29,720 nucleotides of DNA. Origin: Saccoglossus kowalevskii. Taxonomy: Eukaryota > Hemichordata > Enteropneusta > Harrimaniidae. Where the stretch lies: the NCBI RefSeq assembly GCF_000003605.2, contig NW_003120922.1:192051-221770 (forward strand). Reading direction: 5' to 3'. Of the stretch, positions 25,501 to 29,720 are shown in pieces. The notes beneath the pieces are model-generated. The model had not been told where the DNA came from and made no database searches. It worked only from the letters and a program-made list of their open reading frames with translations. The translations under genes were made by a program, and so were the position numbers. The number at the start of each line of letters is the position of its first letter. Position 1 is the first letter of the stretch.

Positions 25501-26351
25501 GACAATTTTTTTCAAAATCTGGTCAAGGATGGCCGATTGACAGCCATCTGACTTTTTGGCCTTACTACTATATTTCCACAATTTATGTACCATTTTCATT
25601 CATATTTGGCACATACATCATACATATCAGTGTGTTTCATAATCAGATCAAAAATGGCCGAATAACTGCTGTTTTTATTTTTGGCCATGTTGCTACTACA
25701 CGGAACACGTGTTTTGATGTAAATAAACAATCTGTTGTATACGCCACTTGGAACCCCTCCGCTTTAATATGACGAGCACAAAGAGAACTTTCAAACATTT
25801 AATGGGGACTGTGTCATTTTCAATGACTTGTATTCCAGCTATATTACTATAAACAAAACTATATATCTTAAATTTGATAACTATCATATGTTTGTCCAAA
25901 TTAACTATCCTCATGAATAATTAATCATATAAAGAAATGCTTGGTGACGCCATTTGACAAAAAATTTAAAAAATCGGTCGTATCGCATCGCTGCTTTGAT
26001 ACAGATATAAAACAAAAACGCCTTTCACACCACAACACAGCTTCAAACATAGAGGGCGCAATTTTTCAAAGGCACAACTGTGTACCTGTAGTAATCTTGC
26101 TTTCGGTCAACACATTTTATTACTATATCGTGTTTTGTATTACTTTAATTATTGCCACATAGTTAGTGGGCATTAACAATTACCAAAACTTTTAAAAAAA
26201 CTGCCAACAAATATATAATAAACTCAAATACAAGAATTCAAAAAATAAAGCCTAAACTAAGATCGTATTTTAATCATATTGCATGGATACAAGACAACCA
26301 ATTTACTGGTTACCTCTTTTCTTCTATACTGTAAAGTCTGTATTAGATACT

Positions 26352-26500
26352 GCGGCTTCTAATAAAGTGGTACAATGCAACAGAGGGGATGCGGCTTCTA
26401 TTAGAGCATCTACACATATGAGAAATGGTGAATTTTTGGTTCTCAATTGTTCAAAAAAAATGGGTGCGACTTATATTAGAGGTGCGGCTTCTAATATAGA
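26352..26500. repeat. Four copies of GCGGCTTCTAATA, related to family C ends
   Basis: GCGGCTTCTAAT at 26352, GCGGCTTCTATT at 26390, GCGACTTATATT at 26465 and GCGGCTTCTAAT at 26483. The string with its AGAG continuation is the reverse complement of the CTCTATTAGAAGC found at the left end of family C elements. Confidence 0.5.
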
Positions 26501-28302
26501 TTTTATGATAGTCTGGTCTTGCTCCTATGATTTTGCCATGGAGGTCAATGGCTGATCATGACATTGACTAGCAGATAAATATAGCATTCTGGTAATCTGA
26601 ATATGATAATTTTTCAAACAATAGATTAGACTTTCATTATCCCTTGTTTTGCAAACTGGCAGAATGAACAGGAGTCGAAAATGAAATAAAAATAAAATTT
26701 TATTTCAGCGTAATTTCTCGCGCCCACCAAATTGTAAGTGCAAAAAATTACTAAAAAAAAATTATTTTTATCTTCATTTTTTTTCCACTCGCCGCATAAC
26801 AAATCCAAGTTGCATTTTCGTGGGAGTATCATGATCAAAGTACCAAAGTCTTGCGCAGATGAGAAACAATTACAATTCTTTGAGAATCACACAAATCTAA
26901 TATGGGGGAAAAAAAAATTTTTTATTTTTTTTCCGTCCTCAAAAAATTTGCCTTATAAAAACTTAAGAAACAACGAATAAAAAAAGTCTGGCCTTAGTCC
27001 TCATATACTCACTTCTAATGACAATTTCTGTTAGGATTGCCTTTCAAGATTTGCTTACTTTCTCTATTACGGAGCGAGTTATCAGTAGAATGGTTGTTGG
27101 GTTTTCCTGACTTTCATACATTTTCCCATGTGATAATTGCTTGTGGTTGGCCTGTATTACTGAAATAACTATTGGCTTCAGACAAGACTCCCTCAATAGA
27201 TGAATGTTCCACTAAGTAATAAATGCATGATATGTCGTCAGTTTCCTTACATATTTTAAATATTAATAATTCAATATCAACCTTGGTTTGTATTATAATT
27301 TGAATAGTCTATGTGCAGTTTGTGATGTCAGACTGAATTACAGCAGTTCTGAGAATTATTTGGACAGTTAGCTAGCAAGATGACTTGTAACTTTGCGAAA
27401 CACTTTTGTTTTTGCTTTGTTCTAATCTTGACAATGTCGTTTGACTGATAACATGCAGTCTGGGATTCATTATTTTATATGATTTGCTAATTTGATTTGA
27501 TGATTTGCACACATTCAATAATTTTTTTTTGAGTATCAACATTATATGTATTCAAGAAAGTAAAAATAAATCACAATAACCTGTTTCTGTATTCTAGTGA
27601 ATGTGTATCATTTTGAAAATCTGCGCTTTACCCTAGTCTAGTATGATAATGGAATGATCTAAACTTTATGCACGTGCCGATGAAACCAAAGTGTTTTGCA
27701 AAGTTGTTAAGTCATATCTTGCCGACTGTTGGAATAATTTTCAGTCTGTAAAACTATTAACTGGTTAACTTGCATAGAGGAAGGATTATAGCACTTTGAG
27801 CAAAGCTTCAGTAACACACTGAACACAGCTTAAAACTCTTCAAGTTGTATTTTGAAATATATTTTGGTTTGAATATTTAACGTTTGAAGTAGTATGTGAC
27901 ATAAACAAAATGCAAAAATTGTGGTATTCTCAAAGTTTTTTTTTTGCAAATTGAAAATTCGGTTAATTAAATGTTTTATCAGCATTTTCAAGTTTACCAA
28001 ATTGCATTCAGAACTATTCAACCATTGATTCGAACATGGCTGGGTGTAGCTAGTGATAAGGATGTCATTGGTGTTTGCTTGAGAAAAATTTATAGCTCAC
28101 ACATTTAAAAAAAAAAAACAGACACTACATCCATAATCACAATATATTACTTTATTTACATCAATATCATTATCACATTAAATGACAATTTCAGGTAAAT
28201 TCTTACGACTATTATTGCTCCAGATTTACATATATTCATTGTAACACAAATAGAGTTCATAGGTCAAACCAAATCAAATACAGTGCCGATCCCCGTTCCC
28301 AT

Positions 28303-28359
28303 CCCGAGCCCGAGCCCGAGCTCGAGCCCGAGCCCGAGCCCGAACCCGAGCCCGAGCCC
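28303..28359 (+). repeat. CCCGAG hexanucleotide tandem repeat
   Basis: About nine CCCGAG units with single-base variants (CTCGAG, CCCGAA). It is an island of high GC in AT-rich DNA and lies in no supported exon. Confidence 0.9.
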
Positions 28360-29166
28360 AATCTCCACCCCCATGGCCCCACGATAAGCAGTCTATAGAG
28401 GCAAGTACTAGACTAGACTTAATACGCAAGTACTAGCTGACACTAACAGCCATGTACCACCTATAATACACATGTTACAAACATCACCACGGAAACTGTC
28501 TACAGCTGCACCAGGATGTTGACACATTTACATATAATCTCATAATACTGAGCAATCTCATATTTTCATAATTTTGTACTTTTTAGATGTATTCATTTGT
28601 TTTGAACTCACTATACAGTAAAAGAACCAGTTTTATTGTGTTTTTCACATTTTCACATGAAATTATAGCGAAACTTAAACTGTGTAAATAATGAATGTAT
28701 TTTTCATAGTTACTATAGCAACCAGCTTAATATTTATGCTGTCACACTCGCCACACACATCATTTAACACTTAAGAAAAAAATCATTCAAATGCGAAGTA
28801 ATTAAAAAGTCAAATACTTAAAATATACTTAGTATTTTATAGCATTAACAAAAAGAAAGATTTCAAATCAAGTCTATGACACGATATATGAATATTATAA
28901 TACAGTTATTAAACTAGTCAACATATTTGATACAACTAGTTTTAAAAAACAGATTATAAAAGCCACTGAAAAAAAGTGTAATATGGCTATGACTAATAGA
29001 ATGCGATGCACCAATGCACAAAGAGATGCTTTTATTTTTTTAACATCTTATTTCTTTTGATGTTTACGGCAGTTACCTGTCTCCGTGTTCTCTAGTGTTT
29101 GTGGTCACATCATTACAATACACTCAGGGATTAGCCATCGAATGATAAATTAAAAGTATTATCATA

Positions 29167-29365
29167 TACTGTGGAATTCTTTATTTTTGCTGGAATTAAT
29201 TTTCGCTGGGCGTTTTGTATGGAATTTATTTTCACTAATTTTAGAGGAGTTTAATGTGAAATATAGGAAAAAAAGTATATTCGCTGGATTTTATTTTCAC
29301 GGAATCATCCCTTCAGCAAAAATAGCGAAAATAAATTCCAAGCGAAAATAAAGTATTCTACAGTA
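29167..29365. mobile_element. MITE-like foldback element, family B, copy 3
   Basis: The left end is TACTGTGGAATTCTTTATTT and the right end AAAGTATTCTACAGTA. Long inverted arms contain GGAATTAATTTTCGCT on the left and AGCGAAAATAAATTCC on the right. It is the fullest copy, with clear internal symmetry and no coding capacity. Confidence 0.75.
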
Positions 29366-29612
29366 CTAGTACCTTGTGTTGCAGCGCCTTGTAATGTTAT
29401 GGGAAGTGCGCCCTCACACCAGGGCAATAATTTCTTGTATCACGCCTTGCCCAGCGCACCCGGCTTTCATCAATCAAAACAAAATGCATCATTTTTAAGT
29501 TATGTTGTGTGTTTGAGGTCAGGCCACGGTAAAATTGTAATTATAAGGTATATGATAAAACCTCTCTGAACTGAATACAGCTTTTGCTGCCCTGGGTTGT
29601 ACAGCTTAAATT

Positions 29613-29637
29613 AGGCGAGGGTTCTCCGAACCCGCCT
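29613..29637. repeat. Compact hairpin GGGTTC-TCC-GAACCC
   Basis: AGGC-GA-GGGTTC, loop TCC, GAACCC-GCCT: a six-base perfect inner stem and a four-base outer stem with a two-base bulge. It is a likely end of a dispersed repeat that continues to the window edge (GGTCAGTCAAAATGAC follows). Confidence 0.6.
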
Positions 29638-29720
29638 ATTCACATAGTTCATACCCACCATAGACTCCGGTCAGTCAAAATGACTATTTTGAACTGTAGG
29701 CATTAATCAGCGATTCTGCC

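Larger units (their letters stand above)
23585..25670 (+). repeat. Divergent satellite-like array, units of about 145 bases
   Basis: ATGGCC-type cores recur at about 23599, 23749, 23892, 24038, 24218, 24359, 24497, 24802, 24941, 25224, 25368, 25529 and 25653, mostly 140-180 bases apart with larger gaps around 24500-24800 and 24940-25220. Typical units read (T/G)ATTCAAAATGGCCGA, then CCAT(C/T)TTG or GCCATTTTTGTG, then TTTT(C/G)(A/T)TTCAAACTTGGTA and ATACAT. Non-coding; frames through it are chance. Confidence 0.75.
22306..29720. other. Downstream region without a supported gene
   Basis: Apart from the repeats listed separately, 25700-28140 and 28360-29160 show AT-rich sequence with no exon-like stretch. 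TTTATT at 28151-28156 could be a polyadenylation signal for a minus-strand gene lying to the right, but no coding sequence on that strand supports it. Confidence 0.45.

Noticed and set aside
28151-28156. TTTATT as a minus-strand polyadenylation signal
   Set aside because: A six-base match in AT-rich DNA without any minus-strand coding evidence nearby.
1-29720. tRNA, rRNA, CRISPR array or autonomous transposon coding sequence
   Set aside because: None seen: no cloverleaf with recognisable A and B boxes, no regularly spaced repeats with unique spacers, and no transposase or reverse-transcriptase motifs.

Overview
This is a window of AT-rich eukaryotic nuclear DNA. Coding exons are short and separated by GT-AG introns, bacterial-style operons are absent, and miniature inverted-repeat elements and divergent tandem arrays take up much of the non-coding space. 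Base composition, the many TACATGTA-type strings and the repeats carrying ATGGCC and CCATCTTG suggest a marine invertebrate, probably a lophotrochozoan (mollusc-like) or a basal deuterostome. The sequence alone does not settle which.

The main content is one plus-strand gene, reconstructed here as ten coding exons between 3975 and 21367 (about 742 codons if one frame break in exon 3 is disregarded). All other junctions agree in phase. The last four exons encode a Bcl-2-family core: a BH3-like motif in exon 7, a second BH3-like motif in exon 8 at the canonical distance from BH1, a BH1-like segment in exon 9, and a BH2 motif split by an intron directly after its Gly-Gly-Trp. That is the conserved intron position in vertebrate BCL2. 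There is no C-terminal membrane anchor and the protein ends in a short acidic tail, so BCL2L14 (Bcl-G) is the closest named relative. A long, charged, probably disordered N-terminal region precedes the core. Its role is presumably control of apoptosis, by inference from the family.

Region by region: 1-3009 may hold a divergent minus-strand gene, with a short first coding exon at 3009-2993 and a GC-rich exon at 53-1. The interval 3010-3974 is a likely divergent promoter with a TATA box at 3861. The interval 3975-4259 holds exons 1 and 2. A 12-kb intron follows to 16412. Exons 3 to 10 lie at 16413-21367, and a 3' UTR probably ends near an AATAAA at 22286. From 22300 to 29720 no gene was found. 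That stretch is dominated by an 18-bp array, a 2.1-kb array of roughly 145-bp ATGGCC-containing units, inverted-repeat elements and simple repeats.

Three families of short inverted-repeat elements (MITE-like) recur across the window. One copy interrupts a tandem repeat in the 3' region in a way that shows the empty-site structure.

Limits: exon joins come from frame and splice-site logic alone, family assignments rest on motif recognition, and repeat boundaries are approximate by a few bases.
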